From contig JAWXBK010000062.1 in NCBI GenBank assembly GCA_034439975.1, positions 1-28,482 on the forward strand: a stretch of DNA of 28,482 bases, in the 5' to 3' direction. The DNA is from JAWXBK01 sp034439975 (lineage in GTDB: Bacteria; Pseudomonadota; Alphaproteobacteria; Dongiales; Dongiaceae). This document shows, piece after piece, positions 8,739 to 16,009 of the stretch. Each line of letters begins with the position of its first letter. Position 1 is the stretch's first letter. The notes beneath the pieces were generated by a model, which was given only the letters and a program-made list of their open reading frames with translations, was not told where the DNA came from and did not search any database. Position numbers and translations under genes: made by a program.

Positions 8739-9270
8739 ACGCACATTCCTCGCGCGCGCCGCATCGTTCGCCGCGCTCGCCACCCTGCTGCCGCTCGCCG
8801 GCTGCGGCTTCAAGCCGCTGTACGGCTATCAGGACGATCCGACCGGCGGTCCGCCCGCGCGGCTCGCCGAGGTCAAGATCATCCCCATCGCCGAGCGTTC
8901 CGGCCAGCTCCTCTATATTGACCTGCGCGAGCGCATCAATCCGCTCGGCGTGCCCGACGATCCGCGCTGGGTGCTCGACATCGATCTGATCGAACGGCTG
9001 GAGAATCTGCTGATCGCGCGCGACGAAACGGCGACGCGTACCAACGTGCTGCTGCGCGCCGAGTTCACGCTGACGCGCCTGGTCGACAATGCGATCGTGC
9101 TGAACGGCGCCTCGCAGGTGAGCGTCGGCTACAACATCCTCGACAACCAGTTCGCCACAATCACCTCGGAACAGGACGCGCGCGCCCGCGGCGTGACGCA
9201 GATCGGCAGCGACATCGCCACGCGCCTTGCGGTCTATATGTCGGACCAGCAGCCGACCGCAGTGCCGTGA
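8725..9270 (+). CDS. lptE: LPS-assembly lipoprotein LptE
   Basis: This 181-residue lipoprotein has the lipobox LAGC (Cys27), followed by GFKPLYG, the typical opening of mature LptE. LptE plugs the LptD barrel in the outer membrane and helps deliver lipopolysaccharide to the surface. Later blocks (YNILDNQFATITSEQDAR, then the SDIATRLAVYM helix) fit the family, and the position between leuS and holA is the usual alphaproteobacterial one. The signal peptide begins WSRRTFLARAASF, a twin-arginine-like motif, so Tat export is possible. The ATG lies inside the last codons of leuS, indicating translational coupling. The sequence is poorly conserved across bacteria, so the call leans on the lipobox, the GFKPLY motif and context. 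Confidence 0.85.
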   Translation: MSWSRRTFLARAASFAALATLLPLAGCGFKPLYGYQDDPTGGPPARLAEVKIIPIAERSGQLLYIDLRERINPLGVPDDPRWVLDIDLIERLENLLIARDETATRTNVLLRAEFTLTRLVDNAIVLNGASQVSVGYNILDNQFATITSEQDARARGVTQIGSDIATRLAVYMSDQQPTAVP

Positions 9271-9313
9271 CGATTCATTCGGCGACATACGGCGGCGTGA
9301 CGCGACCTGTGCC

Positions 9314-10396
9314 ATGAAGATCGGAAACAAATCGGTCGAAGGGTTCATCGCCCGTCCCGATCCGGCCGTCGTCGCCGTCGTGATCTACGGACCGGACGAG
9401 GGGCTGGTGCGCGAGCGTGTCGACCGGCTGGTGACGCTGATTGCCGGCGATTCCAAGGATCCCTTCCGCGTCGCGGAGCTGCCGGGCAGCGCGATCGAAG
9501 CCGATCCGGCGCGGCTCGCCGACGAGGCCGACCAGCTTTCGATGACCGGTGGACGGCGCGTCGTGAAACTGCGCGAGGCCGGCGACGGCGTCGCGAAAGC
9601 GTTGCTTGCCTGGCTCGATGGCGGCGCACCCGCCGGTAAGGGAAAGACCGAGAGCGGGGGATTCGTCGTGATCGAGGCAGGCGATCTGAACCCGCGCTCT
9701 GGCCTGCGCAAGATCGCCGAAGGCCATCCACGCGCCGCCGCATTGCCCTGCTATCGCGACGAGATCGCCGGCCTGCAGAAACTCGCGCGCGACAAACTGA
9801 AGGTCGACGGTCTCGATATCGCGGCCGACGCGCTGCAATGGCTTGCGACCCATCTCGGCTCGGATCGCGCGATCACGATGGCCGAACTCGAGAAACTGTC
9901 GCTCTACAAACTCGGCGGCCAAGGGGGAGAACAGGCCAGCGGGACAAGGGTCGAGCTGGCCGACGTACGCGCGGTGGTCGGCGATTCCGCCGACCTCGCG
10001 CTCGACGATCTGGTGCTGGCACTCGGCGATGGCGACCTGCCGGGTCTCGAACGCGCGATCTCGCGCAGCTTCGCCGAGGGCGCGAACCCGATCACCATCC
10101 TGCGCGCCTGCGGCCGACATTTCCTGCGTCTGCAACTGGTGCAGGGGATCGCAAAGGACAGCAATGTCGAAACCGGTCTGCGCAGTTTGCGCCCGCCGCT
10201 TTTCTTCAAGACCGCCGACCGGTTCCGCGCGCAGCTTGGGCGCTGGCGTGAACCGTTACTGGCCGACGCGCTTTCGCGCATCGTTGCGGCCGAGCGCGAC
10301 TGCAAGCGCACCGGATTTCCAGCACAAACGATCTGCCATCGCGCGCTGATCGATATCGCTTCGCTGGTCCGGGTCGCCACGCGCAAGGCGGGATAG
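9314..10396 (+). CDS. holA: DNA polymerase III subunit delta
   Basis: This 360-residue protein starts MKIGNKSVEGFIARPDP; VVIYGPDEGLVRERVDRL is the usual N-terminal block of the delta subunit. Delta opens the beta sliding clamp as part of the clamp-loader complex at the replication fork. It has three parts: an AAA-like N-terminal region, a middle lid (around LQKLARDKLKVDGLDIAADAL) and a C-terminal helical collar (NPITILRACGRHFLRLQLV). The length is typical. It follows lptE by 43 bases in the conserved order leuS-lptE-holA. An open frame extends upstream to 9227, but the family N-terminus begins at 9314. No strong Shine-Dalgarno is visible, which suggests dependence on upstream translation. About 95 gene-free bases follow before the ATP-grasp pair. 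Confidence 0.9.
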   Translation: MKIGNKSVEGFIARPDPAVVAVVIYGPDEGLVRERVDRLVTLIAGDSKDPFRVAELPGSAIEADPARLADEADQLSMTGGRRVVKLREAGDGVAKALLAWLDGGAPAGKGKTESGGFVVIEAGDLNPRSGLRKIAEGHPRAAALPCYRDEIAGLQKLARDKLKVDGLDIAADALQWLATHLGSDRAITMAELEKLSLYKLGGQGGEQASGTRVELADVRAVVGDSADLALDDLVLALGDGDLPGLERAISRSFAEGANPITILRACGRHFLRLQLVQGIAKDSNVETGLRSLRPPLFFKTADRFRAQLGRWREPLLADALSRIVAAERDCKRTGFPAQTICHRALIDIASLVRVATRKAG

Positions 10397-10491
10397 GCAT
10401 CGGGACGCTCTCGACTTCGCACCCTCTCCCTTGTTCGCACCGAAGCGCATAGAATGCGGGATCACCAGCGGGCCCGTGTGATCATTCTGTT

Positions 10492-11448
10492 ATGATCGTC
10501 TACATCACCACGCGATACGGTCGCCGCGCGATTGCGGAATCGCTACCGCATCTGCCGGACGCTCTGTGCCGCCGCTTCAGGCTTACTACCTATGGCGAAC
10601 TTCAGCGTCGAACCTGGCTGCCGCTTGCGACATACATCTTCGCCGATATCGACCGCATGACGCCGAGCGCGGCCGAGCGCGCGGCCGCCATCTGGGAATC
10701 GCTCGCTTCATCTGGCGAGCCGGTTCGCCTCCTCAACCATCCGACCCGCTCGCTGACCCGCACCAGACTGTTGCAGACCCTGTTCCGCGCCGGGATCAAC
10801 GATTTCAACGTGCATCGCGCCGATGCGCCGGGCGAGGCGATCCGCTATCCGGTCTTTCTGCACGGGGCCGACGATCACAACGGCGCACGCAGCGATCTCA
10901 TTCACGATGCGGCGACTTTGGAATCCGAGCTGCGTCGCGTCGAGGCACCGGGCCTGCCGCGCAGTCAGTGCCTGGTCGTCGAGTTCTGCGACACGATCGA
11001 TCCGGGCGGCATATATCGCAAGTACGACGCATTTATCGCCGGCGATCGGATCCTGCCGACCGACATGTATCATTCCAGCCGCTGGATGCTGAAATGGGAG
11101 AACAGCGGTGTCTTTGACGCGACGCCGATCGGCGAGGAAGCGCTCACCGAAGCGGAGCTCGGTTACATCCACGACTTTGCGGATCACGACCGGCTGCGCG
11201 AGGTCGCGGCGCTGGCGCGGATCGACTATGGACGGATCGACTTTGCCCGGCGCAACGGCCGAATCCAGATCTGGGAAATCAACACCAATCCCGATCTGGC
11301 ATTGGGCGCGATGATGCAGCCCGACTATCGCCGGACGGCCTATGCCCGCCAAGTGCTGCCGACGGTGCTGGAGAAGGTGTTTGCAATGCTCGCATCGCTC
11401 GACTGCGACGGCGATCCGGCGATCCGCATTCCGGTCGCGCCGCGATGA
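10492..11448 (+). CDS. ATP-grasp-like protein, first of a tandem pair
   Basis: This 318-residue protein is of unknown function. The C-terminal half reads like the catalytic part of an ATP-grasp fold: GIYRKYDAFIAGDRILP (173-189), then YGRIDFARRNGRIQIWEINTNPD. Asp250, Glu262 and Asn264 sit at the expected Mg-ATP ligand positions, as in D-Ala ligase and RimK-type ligases. Such enzymes use ATP to activate a carboxylate for ligation to an amine or thiol; the substrate here is unknown. The N-terminal half (YIFADIDRM, RLLNHPTRSLTR) fits the pre-ATP-grasp region. There are no signal peptide or membrane segments. No clear Shine-Dalgarno precedes the ATG, which lies in a small GATCAT/ATGATC inverted repeat. 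TAGAAT at 10450-10455 could be a -10 box. Its last four bases overlap the start of its twin. Confidence 0.75.
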   Translation: MIVYITTRYGRRAIAESLPHLPDALCRRFRLTTYGELQRRTWLPLATYIFADIDRMTPSAAERAAAIWESLASSGEPVRLLNHPTRSLTRTRLLQTLFRAGINDFNVHRADAPGEAIRYPVFLHGADDHNGARSDLIHDAATLESELRRVEAPGLPRSQCLVVEFCDTIDPGGIYRKYDAFIAGDRILPTDMYHSSRWMLKWENSGVFDATPIGEEALTEAELGYIHDFADHDRLREVAALARIDYGRIDFARRNGRIQIWEINTNPDLALGAMMQPDYRRTAYARQVLPTVLEKVFAMLASLDCDGDPAIRIPVAPR

Positions 11449-12410
11449 TCGTCTACGTCACGACGCGCTGGGGTCGGCGCAGCCTGGTCTATTCGTTGCC
11501 GCTTATGCCGCCCGATCTGCGCCGGCGATTCCGCCACGCGACCTATGAAGGTCTGTGGCGCAGGCGCTCGCTGCCGGTCGCCTCGTACATCTTCGCCGAT
11601 ATCGAACGGCTGGCACCGCCGGCGGTGGCGCGCGCCGCCGCCATCTGGGAGACGCTGGCCGCCTCGAACCTGCCGGTACGGCTGTTCAATCATCCGGCTC
11701 GCGTGCTGACGCGGTATCGGCTGTTGAAGGCGCTCCATCGCGACGGCATCAACGATTTCGACATTCACCGCGCCGACGGACCGTTCGGCGCGATCCGCTA
11801 TCCGGTTTTCCTGCGCCATATCGACGATCACAAGGGCGCGCGATCGGGTCTGATCGGCGACCCGGCGGCGCTGGAAGCGGGGCTGCGCCAGCTCGAGGCC
11901 GAGGGGCTGCCGCGCCATCTCCTGCTGATCGTCGAGTTCTGCGACACCGCCGATGCGAACGGCATCTATCGGAAGTACGACGCCTTCGTCGCTGGCGAGC
12001 GCATCGTGCCGTTCGACATCGATCGATCCAGCCACTGGATGGTGAAGTGGGAGAATGCCGGCCGGTTCGAGGGTCGGCGGCCCGACGAAGGGGCGATGAT
12101 CGACGAATCGCTCGCCTTCCTGCACGGCTTCGGACAACAGGATCGGCTGCGCGCGATCGCGAAGTTGGCGGGGGTGGATTTCGGGCGGATCGATTTCGCG
12201 TTGCACGGCGACCGGATCCAGATCTGGGAGATCAATACCAACCCCGATCCTGCTTTGCCGCAGCTGCTCGCCCCGGACCATCGCGCCGGCCTTTATGGCC
12301 AACGCGTTCTGCCCGTCGCCCTCGACAGGCTGTTCGACATGTTCCGCTCGCTCGACTGCGCGCGGCATGCCGGCATCCACATCAACTTGCCGGCCGACGC
12401 CGCCCGGTGA
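11445..12410 (+). CDS. ATP-grasp-like protein, second of a tandem pair
   Basis: This 321-residue protein aligns with the preceding gene without a single gap over residues 1-310, with about 181 identical positions by hand count (58%). The putative Mg-ATP ligands are kept: Asp250, Glu262 and Asn264 in FGRIDFALHGDRIQIWEINTNP, as is the KWEN motif at 201-204. Differences concentrate at residues 205-235 and in the C-terminal 40. The genes share an ATGA overlap, which suggests coupled translation and perhaps a two-subunit enzyme. Both keep the catalytic residues, so neither looks like an inactive partner. Function and substrate are unknown; a peptide-bond or amide-forming ligase is the family-based guess. 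The next gene, a toxin-antitoxin pair, has its own AT-rich promoter and is probably a separate unit. Confidence 0.75.
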   Translation: MIVYVTTRWGRRSLVYSLPLMPPDLRRRFRHATYEGLWRRRSLPVASYIFADIERLAPPAVARAAAIWETLAASNLPVRLFNHPARVLTRYRLLKALHRDGINDFDIHRADGPFGAIRYPVFLRHIDDHKGARSGLIGDPAALEAGLRQLEAEGLPRHLLLIVEFCDTADANGIYRKYDAFVAGERIVPFDIDRSSHWMVKWENAGRFEGRRPDEGAMIDESLAFLHGFGQQDRLRAIAKLAGVDFGRIDFALHGDRIQIWEINTNPDPALPQLLAPDHRAGLYGQRVLPVALDRLFDMFRSLDCARHAGIHINLPADAAR

Positions 12411-12460
12411 CGCGGGGCCGCCGCCCGCCGGGGAACGCCCGAATTTTCATGTAAGGCCAA

Positions 12461-12476
12461 CCACAGAGGCACAGAG
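12461..12476 (+). repeat. Left arm of an inverted repeat around the toxin-antitoxin module
   Basis: CCACAGAGGCACAGAG here matches, in 14 of 16 bases, the reverse complement of 13386-13401. It also matches the left arm of the intact hairpin at 26030-26080. The similarity continues inward as CAGAAG on both sides, with one extra base in the right arm. Confidence 0.8.
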
Positions 12477-12550
12477 CAGAAGGGGGATCTGTTCCTCTCT
12501 CGCATCTCGGGGTCGCTTTTTCCAGAGCCAACCCTTCCTTCTATCCTGCT

Positions 12551-12589
12551 ATTCGCATAGAATACATATAATATGAATTTTATGGGAAT
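12551..12589 (+). promoter_or_regulatory. Putative promoter and operator of the toxin-antitoxin module
   Basis: An AT-rich patch in GC-rich surroundings. TATAAT at 12567-12572 is a perfect -10 hexamer; no good -35 is seen. It lies between inverted arms ATTCGCATA (12551-12559) and TATGGGAAT (12581-12589), which pair in 8 of 9 positions. This would suit autoregulation by the antitoxin, as is common for Phd/YefM pairs. Confidence 0.5.
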
Positions 12590-12595
12590 AAGCCT

Positions 12596-12856
12596 ATGAC
12601 GACTGTCACCTCGGCGGAACTCCAGAGAAAGCTTGGCGAAATCCAGGATCGCGCGCTGCGCGAGCCGGTCACCGTGACCCATCACGGCAGGCCGCGGCTG
12701 GTGATCCTCTCGGCCGACGAGTATCGCCGGCTGCGCCGCCGCGACCGCCAGGCGCTGCCGACCGACGCGCTGTCGCCGGTCGATCTTGCCGCGATCGCCC
12801 GGGCCGAGGCGCCGGCAAGCCACGCGCCGCTCGATCGCGAACTCGACCCGGCCTGA
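12596..12856 (+). CDS. Phd/YefM-family antitoxin
   Basis: This 86-residue protein begins MTTVTSAELQRKLGEIQDRA, followed by REPVTVTHHGRPRLVILSADEYRRLRRRD, the classic Phd/YefM fold. The N-terminal half binds the operator; the C-terminal half, here Pro/Ala-rich and probably disordered, would bind and neutralise the toxin. The second gene of the module starts 22 bases after its stop. The ATG at 12596 follows the AT-rich promoter patch and is the only sensible start. Regulation is probably by its own binding to the inverted repeat at 12551-12589. The pair lies between inverted-repeat arms, and the base composition of its promoter differs from the surroundings; both fit horizontal transfer. Confidence 0.85.
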   Translation: MTTVTSAELQRKLGEIQDRALREPVTVTHHGRPRLVILSADEYRRLRRRDRQALPTDALSPVDLAAIARAEAPASHAPLDRELDPA

Positions 12857-12878
12857 CCGCAACCGTCCGGCTCCCGTC

Positions 12879-13322
12879 ATGGCACTGCCCAAACCGCATC
12901 CCGGCCTGGTCATCGCCTACGACTACCAATGGTGCCAACCGGGACACGCCGCGCAGCCGCCCGCCGCCCTGGTCCTCGCGGTCGCCGACCAGGCGGGCGA
13001 ACGGCTCGTCACCGCGGCGCCCATTACGACCGATTCGCCGGCCGATCCGCGCGATGCGATCGAACTGCCGCGCGCGACATGCCGGCGTCTCGGGCTCGGC
13101 GTCGGTCTGAAGGGCGCGCTCGGGGACAGCGACACGGCGAGCGACGCGCGCTGCTTCGTCATCGTCAGCGAGGTCAATCGCTTCGTCTGGCCCGGTCCCG
13201 ATCTGCGGCCGGTAGCGACGCGCAGTGCGAGCGCGTTCGTCTACGGCGTGCTGCCGCCGCGTCTCTTCAAACGCATCACTGCGCAACTGATCGGCCGCTG
13301 GCACGCACGCGATCCGGAATGA
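12879..13322 (+). CDS. PemK/MazF-like toxin (growth inhibitor family)
   Basis: This 147-residue protein starts MALPKPHPGLVIAYDYQW. The blocks HPGLVIAYDY, PPAALVLAVADQ, APITTDSPADP and EVNRFVWPGPDLRP match the alphaproteobacterial 'growth inhibitor PemK' family that I recall, where the first block corresponds to the GDV/W region of MazF-type endoribonucleases. By analogy it would cleave RNA when free of the antitoxin; activity is not shown by sequence alone. An in-frame start further upstream would overlap the antitoxin with Arg-rich residues, so the ATG at 12879 is preferred. The pairing of a Phd/YefM antitoxin with a PemK-like toxin is a mixed module, because PemK normally pairs with an AbrB-like PemI. 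Confidence 0.7.
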   Translation: MALPKPHPGLVIAYDYQWCQPGHAAQPPAALVLAVADQAGERLVTAAPITTDSPADPRDAIELPRATCRRLGLGVGLKGALGDSDTASDARCFVIVSEVNRFVWPGPDLRPVATRSASAFVYGVLPPRLFKRITAQLIGRWHARDPE

Positions 13323-13385
13323 CGCGGCGCACCATCGCGCACCACGGCAATGCGCCGTCAGGCTGGCGTTCAACGTCTCTTCTGT

Positions 13386-13401
13386 CTCTGTGTCTCTGTA
13401 G
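13386..13401 (-). repeat. Right arm of an inverted repeat around the toxin-antitoxin module
   Basis: CTCTGTGTCTCTGTAG is the inverted partner of 12461-12476 (14 of 16) and of the arms at 26030-26080. It starts 63 bases after the toxin stop, so the two arms enclose the whole module in a 941-base unit. Confidence 0.8.
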
Positions 13402-13492
13402 TTTTATTTTCATCCACCGCCGCGCCGCGCGCTGAAGTACCGATTCTGTTATCGCTGTCGTCATAATCGCGCCGCGAATCGGGGGATACGCG

Positions 13493-13793
13493 ATGCTCGA
13501 AAGCCTGATCGGAGAGGGAATCGGCGCACTCATACTGGCCGCGATCGCGGGCCTCGCGGGCTCGATCCGATTACCGCGAATGCAACCAACCGCATTCCGG
13601 TGTTGATCGGCGGCCTTTCGGCGTCAGCGAGTTTTCACCGCCGCAAGGTCATGCCCTGGGGTCTCGCGCTCAAGGTGAGCGCGCCGGTGACGCTCGGTGC
13701 GATCGGCGCAAATGGATCTTCCGGCTGCTGGTGTTCGTGATCCTCGGCGAGCTGGTCCATCTCGCGATCCACTACGTGCACGAGACCGTCTGA
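13493..13793 (+). pseudogene. Frameshifted small membrane-protein gene
   Basis: An ATG at 13493 with GGGGGA 6 bases upstream opens MLESLIGEGIGALILAAIAG, a good membrane helix, but the frame stops at 13604-13606 after 37 codons. Another frame continues with IPVLIGGLSASASFHRRK and PWGLALKVSAPVTLGAIGA. A third frame then gives KWIFRLLVFVILGELVHLA and ends at TGA 13791-13793. The three pieces join into one plausible protein of about 100 residues, so two frameshifts are likely, either real decay or sequencing errors. I do not recognise the family. The gene lies 8 bases from the stop of the convergent histidine kinase. Confidence 0.5.
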
Positions 13794-13801
13794 GCGGGTA
13801 T

Positions 13802-15931
13802 CTACGCCGCCAGCGAAGCGTCGAGCGCGCGGCGCACCGCAGCGGCGAGTTCGGCGCGGCGATAGGGTTTGCGCAGCAGCGGTGTATCGAGCATCAGCCC
13901 GCTATGCTCGAGCACCTCCTGCTCGCCCGAACCCGATATCAGCAAAATCTTGACCTCGGGCCGTAGCTGCCGCGCCGCCGCCGCGAGCTGCGCGCCGCTC
14001 ATGCCGCCCGGAATCATGACATCGCTCAGCAACAGCTCGATATCCGGCCGCTGCTGCAACAGCGCGAGCGCATCATGGCCGCGCTCCGCCTCGATCACCT
14101 GATACCCGAGACCGCGCAACTGCGCGACCGCGAGCGTGCGCACCGTCGGGTCGTTCTCGACCACAAGCACCGCTTCGTTGCCGCGTGACGTGACATCGAA
14201 CTGTGCCGGCGCGCTGTCGATGGCGCCGACATGCCGCCGCAGATAGATCCGGAAGGTGGTACCCTCGCCCGGTTTGGATTCGATATCGATATGCCCGCCC
14301 GACTGCGTGACAAACCCGTAGGTCATCGCCAGCCCGAGGCCGGTGCCTTTGCCCGCTTCCTTCGTCGTGAAGAACGGCTCGAACACCCGCGTCGCGGTTT
14401 CCGGTTCCATACCGACGCCGGTGTCTGAAACTTCGATGCGCACATAATCGCCCGGCTCGATCCCGGTCATCGCCCGGGCGCGCGCCGTATCGATCGATTC
14501 GTTGGCGGCACGGATCGTGACGACGCCGCCTTGGGGCATCGCGTCGCGCGCATTGATCGCGAGATTGATCAGGCTGGTTTCGAGTTGTGCCGTATCGGCG
14601 GCAATCGGCCAGAAATCCGGCGCGACATCGGTCTCGATCGCGACCGAACCGCCGATCGTGGGGCGCAGCAGGGCCACGACCTCGTCGATCAGGTTCCGGA
14701 AATCGATACGGTCGGTGCGCAGAGGCTGATGCCGCGCAAAGGTCAGAAGGCGGCGCGTCATGTCGGCGGCGCGCTGGCCGGCCTGCAGGATGCTTTCGAC
14801 CTGGCCGCGGCGCGCCGGATCGTCCGGCATCGAATCGGCCAGCGCCTCGGCCTGCCCGAGAATGACCATCAGCAGGTTGTTGAAGTCGTGCGCAACGCCG
14901 CCGGTCAGACGTCCGATGGCTTCGAGCTTCTGCGCCTGAAGCAGATCGGCTTCGCGCTTTCGGAACTCGGTGATGTCTTCGGCAATGCCGATGATCCGGT
15001 GGACCTCGCCCCGATCGTTGCGGATTGGCGACGCGCGATCCCAGATCCAGCGCACCGTGCCGTCCGGGCGAACGATGCGATACTGCACGTCATATTCGTC
15101 GTGCGCCTGGTTCATGACTCTCGCTTCGACCCAGGGTCGGTCCTCGGGATGAACCGCTTCGATGAACTCTCGCGCATTTTCGTACAGCGACTCGACCGGC
15201 CGGCCCCAGACTTTTTCGTAGGCCGGGCTGACATACTCCATCCGCGATTTCTCGGGATCGCTGACCCAGATCACCTCGCGAAGATTCTCGGTTATCTGGC
15301 GCAGCCGTTCCTCGCTCTCGCGGATCGCGTCCTCGTAGCGCTCGATCGACGTCGTGTCCCGCACGATGCTCAGCGCATACTCGTTGCCGTGTCGATCGCG
15401 GAAGCGCGACAGCAGATGTTGCGTCGGAAACGTTTCGCCGTTCTTCCGTCGCAGCACGAAGTTGCCGCGATAGGCGCCGCCCGCCGCCGGCACCTCGCCG
15501 ACATTGTCGGTGAAGATGCGCTCATGCTCGTCGTCGACATGCAGCATCCCGGCCGGTCGGCCGAACAACTCCCTGGCCGGATAGCCGAACATTTTTTCGG
15601 CGGCCGGGTTGGCATAGAGGATGGTGCGCGCCGGCATCTGCAGCACCAGAACGGCATCGCCGAGATTCTGGACCAGTTCGCGATAGGTTGCCTCGCCGAG
15701 CAACCGGCTGCGATATCGGCGATAGAGGATGAACCAGAGACCCAGCGACGTGACGATTACGAAACCGAGACCCTTCAGGATCTCGAACCGTGCGATCTGG
15801 TTCCCGAAGGTGAACAGCTCGCCGAGCAGATAGCTCGAGGCGACGATGTAGGCGGTGGCGACCGCGGCATAGATGACCGGGATCGTGAGGTGGCTTGGCG
15901 GCCGGTTGGCGGGTGCGATGTGTTTCGGCAT
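13802..15931 (-). CDS. Membrane PAS-domain hybrid histidine kinase
   Basis: Using the ATG at 15931 the protein has 709 residues. Two membrane helices (about 17-40 and 52-70) enclose a very short loop, so sensing is probably intramembrane or cytosolic. Two PAS domains follow (about 83-195 and 212-325, the second ending in GIAEDITEF). The kinase has its phospho-acceptor His348 in GGVAHDFNNLL, N-box NLAINARDAMPQGG, DTGVGM, FEPFFTTK and GKGTGLGLAM. A C-terminal receiver domain (about 586-705) has Asp637 in SDVMIPGG and Lys688. The signal and output partner are unknown; there is no adjacent response regulator. The frame is open to another ATG at 16009, but the extra 26 residues look unconserved, and GGAG lies 4 bases before 15931. 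The choice is not certain. Confidence 0.88.
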   Translation of the reverse strand: MPKHIAPANRPPSHLTIPVIYAAVATAYIVASSYLLGELFTFGNQIARFEILKGLGFVIVTSLGLWFILYRRYRSRLLGEATYRELVQNLGDAVLVLQMPARTILYANPAAEKMFGYPARELFGRPAGMLHVDDEHERIFTDNVGEVPAAGGAYRGNFVLRRKNGETFPTQHLLSRFRDRHGNEYALSIVRDTTSIERYEDAIRESEERLRQITENLREVIWVSDPEKSRMEYVSPAYEKVWGRPVESLYENAREFIEAVHPEDRPWVEARVMNQAHDEYDVQYRIVRPDGTVRWIWDRASPIRNDRGEVHRIIGIAEDITEFRKREADLLQAQKLEAIGRLTGGVAHDFNNLLMVILGQAEALADSMPDDPARRGQVESILQAGQRAADMTRRLLTFARHQPLRTDRIDFRNLIDEVVALLRPTIGGSVAIETDVAPDFWPIAADTAQLETSLINLAINARDAMPQGGVVTIRAANESIDTARARAMTGIEPGDYVRIEVSDTGVGMEPETATRVFEPFFTTKEAGKGTGLGLAMTYGFVTQSGGHIDIESKPGEGTTFRIYLRRHVGAIDSAPAQFDVTSRGNEAVLVVENDPTVRTLAVAQLRGLGYQVIEAERGHDALALLQQRPDIELLLSDVMIPGGMSGAQLAAAARQLRPEVKILLISGSGEQEVLEHSGLMLDTPLLRKPYRRAELAAAVRRALDASLAA

Positions 15932-16009
15932 CGGGCTCCGATCGATGGCCAGTGCGGGCAGAGGGGCGCTCGAGTGGTTGAGTGCCCGTCGCGCCGGGCG
16001 GGCGTACAT

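Noticed and set aside
12429..12436. Another parS-like site (CGGGGAAC)
   Set aside because: Only one half matches; the other half is not GTTCCCC. The same holds for a half-site near 1755.
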